Source: Panopea generosa
Lineage: Eukaryota; Mollusca; Bivalvia; Adapedonta; Hiatellidae
Direction: 5' to 3'
Assembly: GCA_029582155.1 (NCBI GenBank)
Contig: CM055899.1
Coordinates: forward strand, 86,834,056 to 86,898,055
DNA length: 64,000 nt
Part shown: piece after piece, positions 37,767 to 50,399 of the stretch
Position numbering within the stretch: position 1 is the stretch's first letter
Layout: every line of letters starts with the position of its first letter
Program-made: the position numbers and the translations under genes
The notes under the pieces: model-generated
The model's database searches: none
Told to the model about the DNA's origin: nothing
What the model saw: the letters and a program-made list of their open reading frames with translations, nothing else

Positions 37767-38225
37767 AACGTCTCACATACCAATTAATTTTGCACTGTAG
37801 TACATATAGAGACATGCACTTCTGGAACACTGAACACATTACTGATGGTTCTAAAAGCACTTTGTTTCCATAGATTGTCATCTGTTGCTCCAAATATGCA
37901 GAAAAAAACATGGGGTTGACCAGGTTGCTTTTTCACAAAATCCATGGTTTGAGGACACCCCTTCATTTTTGACAATTCTGTTCAATTTTTGCAGTGTATC
38001 ACTACGCATCTTCAAACTGTTATATCTTCATCAAACAGCAACCAGTGTCAGCCAAACTTGGCACAACTCATGACAATGTTCCATTCTTCTCATCTGTAGA
38101 AAAAAACATGAGCATTTAAAGCATTTTCAAAAATACTAAGCCAAACCAAATTACACAGCTCTAATTTCTCGGGCGTAATAATCTTGCTACCGCCATGTAG
38201 GGGAAGTAATTCTTCAGTGAGACCT
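37767..38225. repeat. 459-bp direct repeat, right copy
   Basis: Partner of 33558-34016, with six substitutions and no indel. It lies 141 bp beyond the start of the open endonuclease frame. The left-hand and right-hand flanks of the two copies share no duplication I can see, so how the pair arose is unclear. Confidence 0.95.
37781..37911 (-). CDS. Putative 5' exon of the endonuclease, in the 459-bp repeat
   Basis: A minus-strand frame reads MFFSAYLEQQMTIYGNKV and on to YVLQCKINW, then donor GTATGT (plus 37775-37780). Spliced to the acceptor at 37595 it keeps frame in phase 2 and leads into TKYTECMLYN of the endonuclease. The same exon and donor occur in the left repeat (33572-33702). The start is uncertain, and this exon has no domain I recognise. 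Confidence 0.35.
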
Positions 38226-39259
38226 AAAATGGTCTGAAATACGATTGCATACAGCACGGCGTCTAACCGAAGCTTGGTAACCGCTGCAGTGCTGCATATA
38301 TCACTATATATATATTCGTATGTATTATTATTATATAAACTTTAATACAAAATTAATCATTATATTCTTTTGAATGCTGTTGGTTTACCTACTCAATGCT
38401 TACTGGAAGAAATAAGACATAAAGAAATATAAAAATAACTTAAAACGTAGCATTAAAAGGACACACGCATCAAACAGCTTGACACACATTTTGTACAAAA
38501 TAATAGCAATATGCAAAATATAACATTATTTATTAGAAGGTACCATATGAAGATCACACAACGGTATAAAACGGACCTACCATACGGCCTTTTAATCAGC
38601 ATTAAAATTATACAAACATAGAAGAATTGAAATAAATGAAAACATAGATAAAAAACAACAGGGAGCAACGCCTTAGGACGACAACAAAAGACGCAATTAG
38701 GACATTTAGCCTGATTAAGCCTGATTAACGATTTCATGCTCGCTCTTCCCTGTCGTCATATCATAAGACAATGTAAATATAATTATACCCGCCAGACTAA
38801 CCTCTTATAAATACCATTCACTTGTGGTAATTGTTAAACACTGAAATAAGTATTTCCATATGAATATGTTTACAATAATAAAATTAATGATTACAATATT
38901 TATATATTAAATAATAGTTATCTTATATTTGCCAAAGACTGATTAAAGATATTGTCTCATTGTTTTGAATTTTTAGCCTAAAGCTAAACAGCTATTGTTT
39001 TGTCTGTAAAACTGTTTTATGAGATAAATGTGTTAGTTGTTAATGTCTGCAGAAAACTTTGGCCAAGTAAAGATAGCCGCAAAGAATGTTTCCAAACATA
39101 AAAAAGATAAATGTTTTATCTCTGTTGCTTCACATATTCAATGAATTAATTATAAGTTGATGTTCGCGATTCACAAAACTAGCTGTGTACGTATGCACTG
39201 CTATGGTTTTAAATTTCAAAGTGAAATGAAAAACATGTAACATGCAAATGTAGTGTTCG
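38226..39259. other. No supported gene
   Basis: AT-rich sequence. A 94-codon hydrophobic minus-strand frame (38453-38737) has no recognisable family and is probably chance. Confidence 0.45.
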
Positions 39260-39456
39260 TAAGGATTTGCCTTGCACTCATTATTATTTGAAAACATGTT
39301 CGAGCGTTGAAACGACTTCTCCGTACAGCTCTTCGTGAGTGAGATATAATGTCGATTTAATTATGTATTGGTATCGTTTTATTAACAGTAACAGTAATAC
39401 CACTTATTACATTATGGATATACACAGAATATTCATGAGTGCGAGGTAAATCCTAA
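39260..39456. mobile_element. 197-bp inverted-repeat element (MITE-like)
   Basis: The left end TAAGGATTTGCCTTGCACTC and the right end, complement of GAGTGCGAGGTAAATCCTAA, match over about 22 bp with three mismatches. The interior is not coding. A target duplication was not identified. Confidence 0.6.
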
Positions 39457-39984
39457 CGCTCAAAAACACATACTTGCATGTTGAAAAATAGCCATATAAG
39501 ATATGCAGCAAGTGTTATTTACGGTCCCAAGTACATGTTCAAGAGGTACTATATATTCGATGTAATCCAATATTGGTAATATGTCAGGTCCACAAGGAAT
39601 TAAAAATTAAACAAAAAGTCTTACGTTCTGTGTGACTGATGTGAATGTCCGTCATGCATCAAGTTAGATATTTTTTATTTAGTCACTGTTATAAAATTTA
39701 GAAAACATGTCTGGTTTGAAAGAACCGCAATACATTTTAATGTCACCTGACTCAATGGCCAATCTCCAAAGAAGCTAGAGAAAAAAACTTAAGTTCGCTA
39801 TATCCACGACATATAAGTTATTCAGTATCTGGGAGTCCCAGTTCAAAGGAAAACCATGATTACAACATCACGTATATCAGACCACATATTAATCTGTAAT
39901 CAAACAATTATAGAATTTGAATATTTCTCTATATGAAGTTGCTGATTCGATACCCCGCTCCGATGTCTCCAATAAAACAACACT

Positions 39985-40062
39985 CAGTACTGGTTTTACC
40001 TAGGAAGCGAACCCGATAGCGGCTTATGTAAGCTCTGAGCTTTCATCGCAACTGAGCTTAAA
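39985..40062 (-). repeat. tRNA-like SINE head remnant
   Basis: The minus strand shows box A in TTAAGCTCAGTTGCGATG and box B in CGGGTTCGCTTCC with tRNA-like spacing. The arms pair poorly. Confidence 0.45.
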
Positions 40063-40242
40063 TAAATGAGTATAAACCAATCAGTTTGACTATGCAATTA
40101 CCAAGTTCAGCAATTCAACAGAAATATATCACAATTACTCATGCGAAATAGTGTAGAACAAATGTGATATTATGTTTTCTCGATATATAACTGACAATTC
40201 TAATAAAATAAATGTTAATAAGAAACTAAAACAAAAGTATAC

Positions 40243-40359
40243 CTGTCCGTTCCGAGCAATTTGGAATATCACAAGCTTTAACTTTATAGTTGACGATACA
40301 CCAGACACCATTTTCGGTGAATGAATTACGGCAGACATTATAAAAAAAGTAATATCATC
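40243..40359 (-). pseudogene. Kringle-domain exon, 3' half (frameshifted)
   Basis: Bounded on the minus strand by acceptor TTGTTTCAG and donor GTATAC. One frame reads VCRNSFTENGVWC and then ACDIPNC, the CRN..WC..C.IP.C signature of the second half of a kringle. It leaves in phase 1 like the intact kringle exon at 51.7 kb. Entry in phase 0 reads DDITFF and then shifts: the stretch before CRN is 2 bases longer than in the intact exon, at a T7 run. Three residues are also missing between WC and the next Cys. It is probably the downstream partner of the exon at 42126-42228. Confidence 0.6.
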
Positions 40360-41203
40360 CTGAAACAATAAGTTCCCCTATATAAAATTATAGTAAATGC
40401 AAACAAAATGAAGATAATGCTATTCAGAAAAGGGTGACATTTAAATAAAGATGATGATTTAAATTCCAATGGTTAAGAAATAGTCTCAAGTTTTAATTAC
40501 ATAGGGATGTTTTTAACAAGTGGAGCTTCATTTTAAAGTGCTACTAAAACGTTGACGGGGAAAATTTGAAAGCGTTTGGATCTTCTTTTAATATAACAAA
40601 AAAAATAAGTACCAATAAATATAATGTTGAATTTGTTTGATGCTTAAGTAGCTTCTATTTTATAATTTCTACCTAATGTTGAAATCTTCTATAGTTCAAC
40701 ATTGTAAACAGAAAGACAAATAAGAATATTTAAATATTTCTTTTGGTTGTACTTTGCAAAAAATAGTAATTTATTGTTGTATTTTGTCTAATGTATTAAA
40801 TAAGCTTATAATAAATTATGGCAAAGTTTCAGCTATATTAAATATGACATCTTACGTAAGAGCACTCTTACAAATAGCTGTTTTGAGGGGTTTGGTTGTT
40901 TTCTTCATAAATAAATATCGACATGTTTATACCATTCCTACGGAAAAAGATCTAGATATATATAGGCAGCTGGAGACAAAATATTACTTGACGATCATGA
41001 TTAACACTTAAACCAATTAAAACACAATTCAGTATGTCGAGTTTTATAAGTATTAGTTTTTTAAATGCTGTAACATCACTTATATTGATTATGTCGAATG
41101 ATGTGTTACCAATTAGAACAGATGTGTAATGACTCTACATATGTAATTGTATGTTGTAATATTTAAGAGTAATTGATAATGTGATAGTTTGTTGTTTTGT
41201 TAA

Positions 41204-41646
41204 TATATTATATTGGCAAGTAACACAAACACGCTGTTAATCCAGAACGTTCTTTATACAGTGTGCACAAAATAATGCTTATGTATTGACGTATAACCTT
41301 TATTTACTTGAAAGTTATCAAATTAACAGTAATTGAATATTGGCCAAAGTATTGCGCGCTGTTTACTTTGAACTCCGTAAACTTCCCGAACAAAGCCTCG
41401 AAAACGAGATCGTAACGAGTCTTCATGATGTTATCCAATGATTGATTGGAAACCCGAAAGCGGTTCAGTGAAAATGGTGAATGTAAACAAAAACAAAAAC
41501 GTGGCTTCCGAAACCCGATGTTTGTAATAAAGAGGGTTTGCAATTAGACACTTTAGACGCCTATATCTCTAAGTTATAAGTGTATTTTCAAGCTGGGCGT
41601 GTGTATTTAGGACAGGGAATTGACGGTAATACGCCAATATAATCCC
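41204..41646. mobile_element. MITE-like element, second copy (inverted)
   Basis: Reverse-complement relative of 2277-2732. Shared blocks include GGACAGGGAATTGACGG, ATATCTCTAAGTTAT, the aaacccgaaagcggttc block and TTACTTGCCAA-type ends. The right end AATATAATCCC is preserved and the left end has lost its GGG. It sits in an intron of the kringle/EGF-like gene. Confidence 0.8.
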
Positions 41647-42125
41647 TATAAAAGAAATACGAGAAACCGATCCCTGGACTCTGAGTGGCCAAAATACAAT
41701 ATATAGATAAAGTCGGCACTGCCCCTTTTCTCAAACACGTATTGGCAATGAGAAATTAATAAATGCACATATAATTGTCATGAAATATGTATATACACAC
41801 ATGTCTGATTTTGTAGAACTATACTTAAAAATAACCGATTATACGTGTTTTAGTAATATTGCCCGGAAATTTCCTGACATTCACAGCTATAACAGAGTCC
41901 ATTCATGCTATATCATTGATATTATTCCTCTGGTCAAGTCTTAGTCAAATATCGGCAATGATAGCGAATTTGGATACATGTCTTGACGATAAACAACCTT
42001 TTCATTTTCACCCGATATGATTAAGATAGTCCAAATTTATTACTTATTATGCTTTGATATTATTTGCATATAGTGAGTATTGTGTGCTTTGCTTTGGTTG
42101 ACTCATTAAAAGATTTTTAGTATAC

Positions 42126-42228
42126 GAGTAAACCATTCAAGTATTCCATTTTGAACAGGTTTCACCGTCAACGGTAGTATGCCATGTTCCGCGGTATGAA
42201 GTATCATCACCAAGCAAACACTTAATTT
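42126..42228 (-). pseudogene. Kringle-domain exon, 5' half (stop codon)
   Basis: After acceptor TTCTAACAG the minus strand reads IKCLLGDDTSYRGTWHTT and on to GETCSKWNT, the classic start of a kringle (Cys, SYRG, T-x-x-G-x-x-C-x-x-W). It enters in phase 1, as kringle modules do. An in-frame TGA follows WNT, then donor GTATAC. This may be a CpG decay of CGA, but the exon also leaves in phase 2 and not phase 0, so it is damaged. Confidence 0.65.
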
Positions 42229-42764
42229 CTGTTAGAATTCAAAAGAATTGAAATTGATCAGTTTCATGTAACATCACTATTGCTAACTGTAAACTATTTT
42301 AAATATCAACACTGCAACTTCAAAAAGCTATAATAATATAACAATTATTTAAAATGTATTTGTTTGAATATCTATTGTTTAAATCTCCACTACCACATGT
42401 TAAGGCGTATATATATGATTACAAGTATACACATTGCATATGTTATATAACAAATATAACAAAATAAAAAAGGCTACTGTTGGCAATAAAAGTGCATAAA
42501 AAAGTGCTGTATAGGGAAATTAAGTGAAGCGATATTTTAAGAACTGAACGAACTGAAGTTTATGGTAGCTCTTTTTTATCATTAAAAACTGTATATTGCC
42601 GTGTTCGACGATACAAATGTGACGTTTCCAACATTTCATAAGCACCACTGTCATGAAGGTATATTTGAGCTACAGAAACAGAATATGTTAAACATCTATT
42701 TGACACATGAACTAAACTACAAATCATTTTGGTATACGGATTAGATCTGCATATACAAGTCGTC

Positions 42765-42769
<5 letters not shown>

Positions 42770-42848
<79 letters not shown>

Positions 42849-42850
42849 TA
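42770..42850. repeat. (CT)n(TA)n microsatellite
   Basis: About 31 CT units followed by about nine TA units. Confidence 0.97.
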
Positions 42851-43197
42851 AGTTTGGTAGAACTGCATTTATTTTTGTAAATAATGAGAATTGCATTCGA
42901 CACAGTTATATACTTATATCCAATTCAGACAGGGAAAAATCAATATAAATACATTCCGGTTATATTATAATCCACCCGTTACCAATTCATCTAGACATTA
43001 ATTCACCGGAACGATATTATGACAGCACTTTAAATAAACATGTTATGTCTTTTCTCTCTGTCTTTATCTTGTTTTCTACTACTTTTGATCACTTTTTTCT
43101 TGTTTGTTTTTCTCGTCATTTCTTTTGATTGTTGGTTTATTTCTTAATGCCGAGCACTATACGAGGAAGCTTCTTATAACATTTTCCAAGTATTTGG

Positions 43198-43280
43198 TAT
43201 GATCCGACCTAGGATCGAATCCACGTCATTTCACATGCGAAGCTGATGTTATACCAAAGACCACCGATGTGTTAGCGGCA
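43198..43280 (-). repeat. tRNA-like SINE head remnant
   Basis: The minus strand carries GTGGTCTTTGGTATAACATC (box-A-like) and GTGGATTCGATCCTAGG (box B), followed by ggtcggatcatacc. It resembles a Val/Ala-type tRNA but lacks a paired acceptor stem. Confidence 0.5.
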
Positions 43281-43375
43281 TGATACTACAGTGTGACGTG
43301 TAACACCATACAACAAATCCGATAACATAACACGTATGTTACAACTAGACATTTCTGTGTATAAAAGAAGCTTAC

Positions 43376-43503
43376 CTTCATCACATTTTTTCTCCAGTCC
43401 AACGTGGAGAACATCCATCTGGACACATTTTGGTTACAGTATTACACGTTTGTTTACACTGGTAACATTCATGCTTGCATAATTGTCCAAACATATAATT
43501 AAG
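43376..43503 (-). pseudogene. EGF-like (MEGF-type) exon with a frameshift
   Basis: The minus strand between an acceptor (TTTGTAG) and donor GTAAGC reads FGQLCKHECYQCKQTCN, then MCPDGCSPRWTGEK, the cysteine pattern and WTG-x-K-C turn of MEGF/scavenger-receptor EGF-like repeats. The closing C-D-E is put out of frame by one extra A in the run GAGAAAAAATG. Without that A the exon would end in phase 1, the usual phase for EGF modules. It lies between kringle exons on the same strand and probably belongs to the same gene. A working exon with a sequencing error cannot be excluded. Confidence 0.6.
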
Positions 43504-45997
43504 CTACAAACTAAATATTTGAACTCGATCTTACAACTACAATAACATAAAATTTCTCGAGAAAGAAACAATACAAAAAGAAGAGGAAGGGGTAGAGAAA
43601 AGTTGATAAAACGGACATTTGAATTTGATTCACGAGTTCCTGCGAATTATTGACATTTGAATTCACGTGTTTCTGTTAAAAAAAATGAAGTAATATTATT
43701 ATCCTCATATTTAAGTATAATAAACCACGGCATAATTTACAAAGCATATAAAAGCAACTACGGTAGCAGTTAATTAAAGCAGCCGTCATGCTGCGGACCG
43801 AATCAACTTGAATCAATCTCTATTTTGCCATAATACAACCGCCACACAGAACAAGCGAATACAGTTCTCACCCCTAAGCCATTATGTGATGTCCGCATTG
43901 ATATAAAACTTCGCAAATTGCAAAATGTTGATAGGAATCGTCTAAGAAACCCAATTTGTAATGCACCACTGCATTTTCAATAGTATAGCGGTCCAGTATA
44001 AATTGTCAGTCATACAATGGTGTGCTGTATATTCCAGCCGACTTAACCACTTTGCATCAATAGTTTCTTGTTACAATTTTTCAAGCAACGTTTGTTCATG
44101 GAAATTGAGGAGGAGTTGATAACGTACATAGATATTCCTCTTTTGATTTTCGACATCGATTTAATTGCCAAATTATAAATACCGAAAACCAATATACCCA
44201 AATTTGAAGTTGAAGTGAACTTAGATATTCATTGTTTAAATATATCATAATAACACATTTTGTAATATGAAATTTGTTATTGGCAAGGGTGGTTTCCTTA
44301 ATTTGATTGAATCCCAATATAAAGCTAGGAATGGATGACGGTTACGAAGCGAAATAATGAATACTAGTAAATTAAGATATATTCTAAGGTAAATTGAGAC
44401 GAAAAAACACAGATTATGTTAGATTATCCAGTACGGAAATAAGAAAACACGTATCTAAAATAAATGAATGAAATAAAATGACATGCTTTTAACTAAAAAC
44501 AGTTATGAACGGATTATTCATGTATGTATGCAATGTGCAATTCATAGCGTATAAAAATGATTTTCACTTTATTTTAATATAATGATGTAAGAACATATCA
44601 CTGATATTTGATCATATCATATCACATGTTAGAAATTATATGTTTATTTCACCAATTTATCAATATTATTTCATAAACGCTACAAAACATGACGATGTTT
44701 TTAAATACATTTTGTTACTGATAATATTAATGTGTATATGATTCACAAATTTTACTTAATAATTGCACAAATACCATCACTGTCTTCACAACTAATAACA
44801 TCTCGATGTTTGCGCCAATTTGTAAAAAACAATCTAATAATGATGATATGACGAAAATCTCCTTTTTATTGTTAAAAAAGAAAAGAAATAAAAGTGGGTA
44901 ATCTTTTTATTTTTTATTAACTATTATATGCTTTTCGAAATGTAATTGAAAGAGTGAAAAAGAAAAGAAAATAGTGATTGCTTCGCCTATGTAAATATCG
45001 TTAATACTTCATAAAAGCTTTCCCAGTTTTTAATTGTATTTTCATTTTAATAGTTAAATGGATAAAAAGTCTCCATTTTTGCTCTATATGCTCTATATGT
45101 TAGAGCATCATGGTGGCAAAAGACGATCAATATATTGCAAATACAATACATTCTTTGTTTAATATCGAGTTTTCTCTTTTTTCATCTTCGATGGCAATTA
45201 GAGAAACCAGATCATATTTGGTAGAGTTGTAGTTGCATGATAATTTAAATGTACATACAATGTATTGTAGAAGAAAGTTGTGTTAACAAGTGATTAAATA
45301 GTGTAAGGTATCAGAAGTCAAGACTAGAGCTATTTGATATTTGAATTTAAGCTTATTTGCTTTAAATCGATTCTGAAATAAGTACTGACAACTTGGACAT
45401 ATCATGCTTCGAGTCTTGTTTGGTAAAACCATTAATAAAGTGGTGTGTAACGGGAGATATACGCCAATGATCTAATTGTTTATATGACTCCGGGTTGTAA
45501 CTGTCGATTAAAAAACAGGCCCTTTTGTCAAGAAAATTATTGTACACTATATAATTATTGGAATAAGATTTTGAATAAAAATATGTTTAAAAAAAAACAT
45601 TCATAATAAGATTGATATGGATCAAATCCACCATGAAAGTGGCACGTATGAAATAATATTTTATAGGATTAATTTTGTTTAAGCAAAATGTAAATATTTA
45701 AAATACTAACATAGATGTACTGTTAGACGACGTCCACTTCGTCATACCGATTACTACTAAAATAACTACGATTTACCAAAGTCCATAACATGTAATAGAT
45801 ATGGCTGATTCAAATCATAATCCTGTTTTATATAATATAAAGTTTTGTTCTGACATCCTAACATATTGTCCGTTGAAAATAAACGTTATGTTATATAGTG
45901 AAACAAAACCTATATTACACCAGAAGCAGATATGATTGGGATTAAACTGCAAATGAGAAAGTCACGAACAATCCATTTCACTAACACCATATCATAC

Positions 45998-46107
45998 CGG
46001 ATCCTGTACGGCCATTTGGAAAGTCAATCTGTTATAGACACTTTTACCCGCTTTAACTGTTGTTAAAAGACTTACTCTGTAGGATTTGCCGTTCCCAAGT
46101 ATGCACC
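45998..46107 (-). pseudogene. Kringle-domain exon, 5' half (cysteine lost)
   Basis: Between acceptor CTCAAAACAG and donor GTATGA the minus strand is open throughout and reads CILGNGKSYRVSLLTT, then VKAGKSVYNRLTFQMAVQD. This is a kringle start in which the SYRG Gly is Val and the second cysteine and Trp (C-x-x-W) have become V-Y-N-R-L. Phase 1 in and phase 0 out match the split kringle seen at 51.7 kb. The loss of core residues suggests decay or a very divergent kringle. Confidence 0.55.
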
Positions 46108-46205
46108 CTGTTTTGAGAAAACATAGTTGTAACGTGTTTGAATATGTTTAAATGCACACATGTATATACGGGTTTTATTTGATTTGAGTTTAGCAAACTT
46201 TAATT

Positions 46206-49200
46206 AAATTTCAAAAGAAATCGCGTTGGATATTTTGCAACTTCGGTTCAAAGGTGATTTATGAAAAAAGGCAAAATCGTATATTATCACTGGAATCGAT
46301 CCTAAAAGTGATGAAGATGGTTTGAAGGATTTTTTTATACGAGTTAGGAATCACATACAAGTCTCCCAAATTCCTGTTTATTCGAAGAACGGATAGTAAA
46401 TCCACACATATAGTTATTAACGAGAATGAATCGAGAACCGTTGAAGACAAAAATGCATGTCTTGTCGACCATGGTTAAACCGGTCGGAATACAAAGAAAG
46501 ATACAGCCAAAGAAACAACGGTTACCTTTATTAGTCACAGTATGCACCTTAACATAATGACGTGGAATGTTACTGGTATTATAACCGGTATACCGTACAC
46601 TGTGAATAAATTAAAAACTAAATCTATTGACATATGTGGCATCTCTGAACATTTGCTTTTACCGCAAAGCAAGCATTTAATGGATATTATAAGTGATGAC
46701 TATATTGCACATATCGTTATCGACGATGATCTGAAAACTTTTAATGGCAGGAAAACTGGCAAAGGTGGTGTTGGATTTCTATGGCATTAATCTCTAGATC
46801 ACAATATACAGGTGATTGACTCTGATAGTGATCATATTGCAATTATTAAAATAGGTCTCCAAGCGCCTATATTGTTTGTCGTACAGGTATATATGCCTGT
46901 TTCAATCACAAACTTGAATGATTCAAAAATAAAATTGATAAACTAAACGATATATATTGTGGAAAATGGAAGGTTATTTTTCTAGGTGATTTACATGCTA
47001 AAGTAGGACAAAACCTAGTTCGAAGTATAGACACATATTTAAACAAAACAATGCAATGTTTAAATATAAAAAAACAATTACAAACACTAAATTATGTAAA
47101 GGTTCAAGCATGTAACTTTACCCATATGGTAATGGTCAACCAAGTCTAATCGGCCACAAATTCGTGGACGAAACACTTCTTTATTACATAATCGACTGTT
47201 TCATTGAAGACGAAAGTGAATTGAACGTCTCAAAAAGTGAATACAAGAAGCATTAAAAGCCGTACTGGACAGAACATATTAAAGCTTTACACAAAACAAT
47301 GCAACAAATGAGATCTACTAGACTATCAGAAGGAAAACAGCAACTCTCGACGTCAAATTATCATTATAAAAAATGTAAATGTGATTTTCGCCGTCATTTG
47401 AGAAACGCTGCAGCTGAATTTGAAAGAAAAGAGTTCGAAAGAATCGACAAATTATCTTAAATAGACCAGAAAGGCTTTTGGAAAGCAGTTAATGCCAGAA
47501 AATCGAAAAAAAAGTACTAACGGTGTTGACATTATGTTTGATAACGTAATGACAAAATACCCAGACAAAGTAGTGGAAGGTTGGCGGGTTTATTTCACAT
47601 ACGTGTATAAAGAAACGGAAAGTCAATGATTTAATGAAAAATTAAGACAAAAAATAAATGCAAAATACAAATAATTTAAATACGAAAGATTGCAAGTTGA
47701 ATGAAGAACTTTAATATATGACCAAACCATTCTCTACAAAAGAATTAAATAATGCAGTTAGATCAATGTCATTTTATAAAAGCGGATCATTTGATAACCT
47801 TACATACAAACATCTTAACTATGGAAGAGATTACTTCGTGGTCTGTCTAAAATAAAGTGTTCAACGCAACACTGAAATATGAGAATGTTCCCATGATATT
47901 GAAAAAAAGGCAACATAATAACGCTTCACAAAGGAAATGGAAAATCAACTACGGATTCCAACAACTACAGAGCCATCTCACTACTTCCAGTTATTTGTAA
48001 AGTCTTTGAAAAGTGTGTATTAAAACTATTAAAACGCAACGGTCTTACATACAGGGTTCACCCAATGAAACATGGTTTTCAAAAAGGTAAACAATTTAAA
48101 ATGGCATCTTTCCTTGTGCAGGAAAGTCGTAATTATTGTTTGGAGCGTCATGATCATGTGTTTGCTAGCTTTATGGATGCCAAACAAACTTTCGATCGAG
48201 TACGTATCAATGTATTACTCCACAAACTATACTTGATAGGCATAAAAGGCTAACTTCTAAAAAACATTGCTTTAATGTTTATAGGTGCCTCAAGCAGAAT
48301 ATTTTGCAATGACTTACTATCAGAAAATCTGTATATCGAACAAGGTACACGACAAAGAAGTATTTGGTCGCTTTTTTTCTACACCAGTTTTATTAATGAA
48401 CTGCTCGAACTCCTTGACAGTAGTGAATACGGATTAAAGCTGAGCGACTTAAAAATCAGTGCACCAACGCTAGCCGACGATATAGTGTTGCTGTCAAACT
48501 AAAAAAATGGCATCAATGAAATGCTTAAAATATGCTTCACATATGCAAACAAATGGCGATATTTTTACAATGCCTCAAAATGTGCTGTTGTGGTAATGAT
48601 GCCACGTCCGCTCGTATAACCTCAATTTTATAAATTCATTTATGATAATAATGTTGTTCACATTGTTAAATGCTACAAACATTTGGGTATTCTGCAATCA
48701 TGTAAAAGAAAGTATCCTGCTAATATTGACGATATCAAACAATCTGTTAGTGGAACGTTTCTTTCGCTTATAAACAATGGAGTACATTATAACGGTCTAA
48801 ATCTAGTTTCGGCTGGTAGACTTTATACCACAGTTGATCTTCCGCTGTCCACCACTTCTGTCTTAAGATAGCACAAGGCCTACCTCATCGTACCCGCTCT
48901 GATATGGGTTACCGGGTCATTGGAGTTTTCCTGCATAGAAGCATACAGTGACTACCAAAAACTTAATTTCTTTGGAGCCATATGCAGGGTAAATTTAGAA
49001 GATATAGTAAAACGAGTCTTCATGAAACGTATATTTCAGTTCATAACCTATTGTTCCATTGAAAAACTTGTTTTTTTTTTCATAAACATTATAAGAATTT
49101 TAAATAAATACGGTATGTTTGCGTTCTTGAGTGCCTTTTTAGAAAAGGGTGTATTTGAAAAGAAAGTATTGTAGAAAATATAATGTAAAAACGCATTATT

Positions 49201-49680
49201 AGAATATGGTAAGGAAAAATGGCGAAGCAGAATGGCAATATCTGAAGATTTCATCATATTCCGTGATGTATATCCGTGTTTAACACCATCGAACCTATGG
49301 CGGGTTGCCTTGGAAGTACCAAACTGCTTAAAAGTAATGACGTTTTTGGCAAAGTTGTGCTGTCGGCAGATCATACCTTGACATTGTATAAGATGTAATA
49401 ACACTATCGGTGACGAATTATGCCATTTACTAACTATGTGTATGGGTCAGGAAATTATTTACATTCGTTCAGAGTATTTTTCAGAAATTTCGAAAAAACT
49501 TCAGTGAGAAACTCATTGATATGATTCGAAATGTTGACCCTAAAACAAATTTGTAATACATGCTTGGCATGGCAGAAGGACGACTACAAAATGTTTTAGC
49601 AATAGAACAATTTCCAAAATTTATGACGCTCAATGGATTATATATAAAGACGTTATACGCCTCATAGAAAACACGTATTG
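46206..49680 (+). mobile_element. Non-LTR retrotransposon (LINE), near full length, broken
   Basis: Plus-strand fragments in shifting frames follow LINE order. An ORF1-like piece comes first (YIITGIDPKSDEDGLKDFF, 46270-46500). The APE endonuclease follows (46542-46790: MTWNVTGI, ICGISEH; then VIFLGDLHAKVGQN near 46980). The reverse transcriptase spans 47900-48500 (FASFMDAKQTFDRV, then EQGTRQ and TLADDIVLLSN with the catalytic DD). A thumb region and a C-terminal Cys/His stretch (CNNTIGDELCHLLTMC, near 49400) end it. More than ten stops and shifts make it dead. The LADDIVLL catalytic block suggests an I/Nimb-type clade, which is uncertain. It lies antisense within an intron of the kringle/EGF-like gene. 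Confidence 0.82.
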
Positions 49681-50019
49681 TTTATTTGAATATTTAAGTG
49701 AGATATGGGTGCACTAATAAATGTATTTAATATGTAAACTATGATAAAACGGACATAAAGATTAGTGTCAACCAAACAGAAGCAATTCACTTGTATAACC
49801 TGAGTAACCGATATATAAAGCATAAAATGTTTATGTGATAATGATGATAAGATGCGCATTATTTGCGTATTGATGTATATATATAAAACTCGATTACTGA
49901 CGCACAGAAAAAAAGAGTGTATATCGAAATGTTGTATTATATTCACATTCTAATGTTGATCAATTTTGTTCACTGTTTAATATATATGTATTTGTACAAT
50001 CTCCATTAAGTTGGAGGAA

Positions 50020-50300
50020 ATACACTTGATAATAATAATAATTAATATTTTTATATCATAATTCATCTTCTTTTTATTACCATCAAGATTATTATTATAA
50101 TTAATACCATTATTACAATTATTTATAATTATAAACATTATTATTATTATTATTATTATTATTAGTAGTAGTAGAAGTAGTAGTATTATCATCATCATCA
50201 TCATTTTTATCATAACTATAATTATAACTTTTATTATTATTGTTATGATTATAATTATTATTATTAATTTTATTATCATTATTATTATTTGCAATTTTGA
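50020..50300. repeat. ATT/ATC-rich low-complexity tract
   Basis: Mixed att, ata, agt and atc triplets (ttattattattattatta, atcatcatcatcatca). The Ile-rich minus-strand frame here is an artefact. Confidence 0.85.
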
Positions 50301-50399
50301 AAATACAAGTAAATCAATATCGATGTTTTTCAGTTTGTATACATATGGTGTTACACGTATGTTATGCGTATGTATTTACAAATGACTTACAACCAAACT

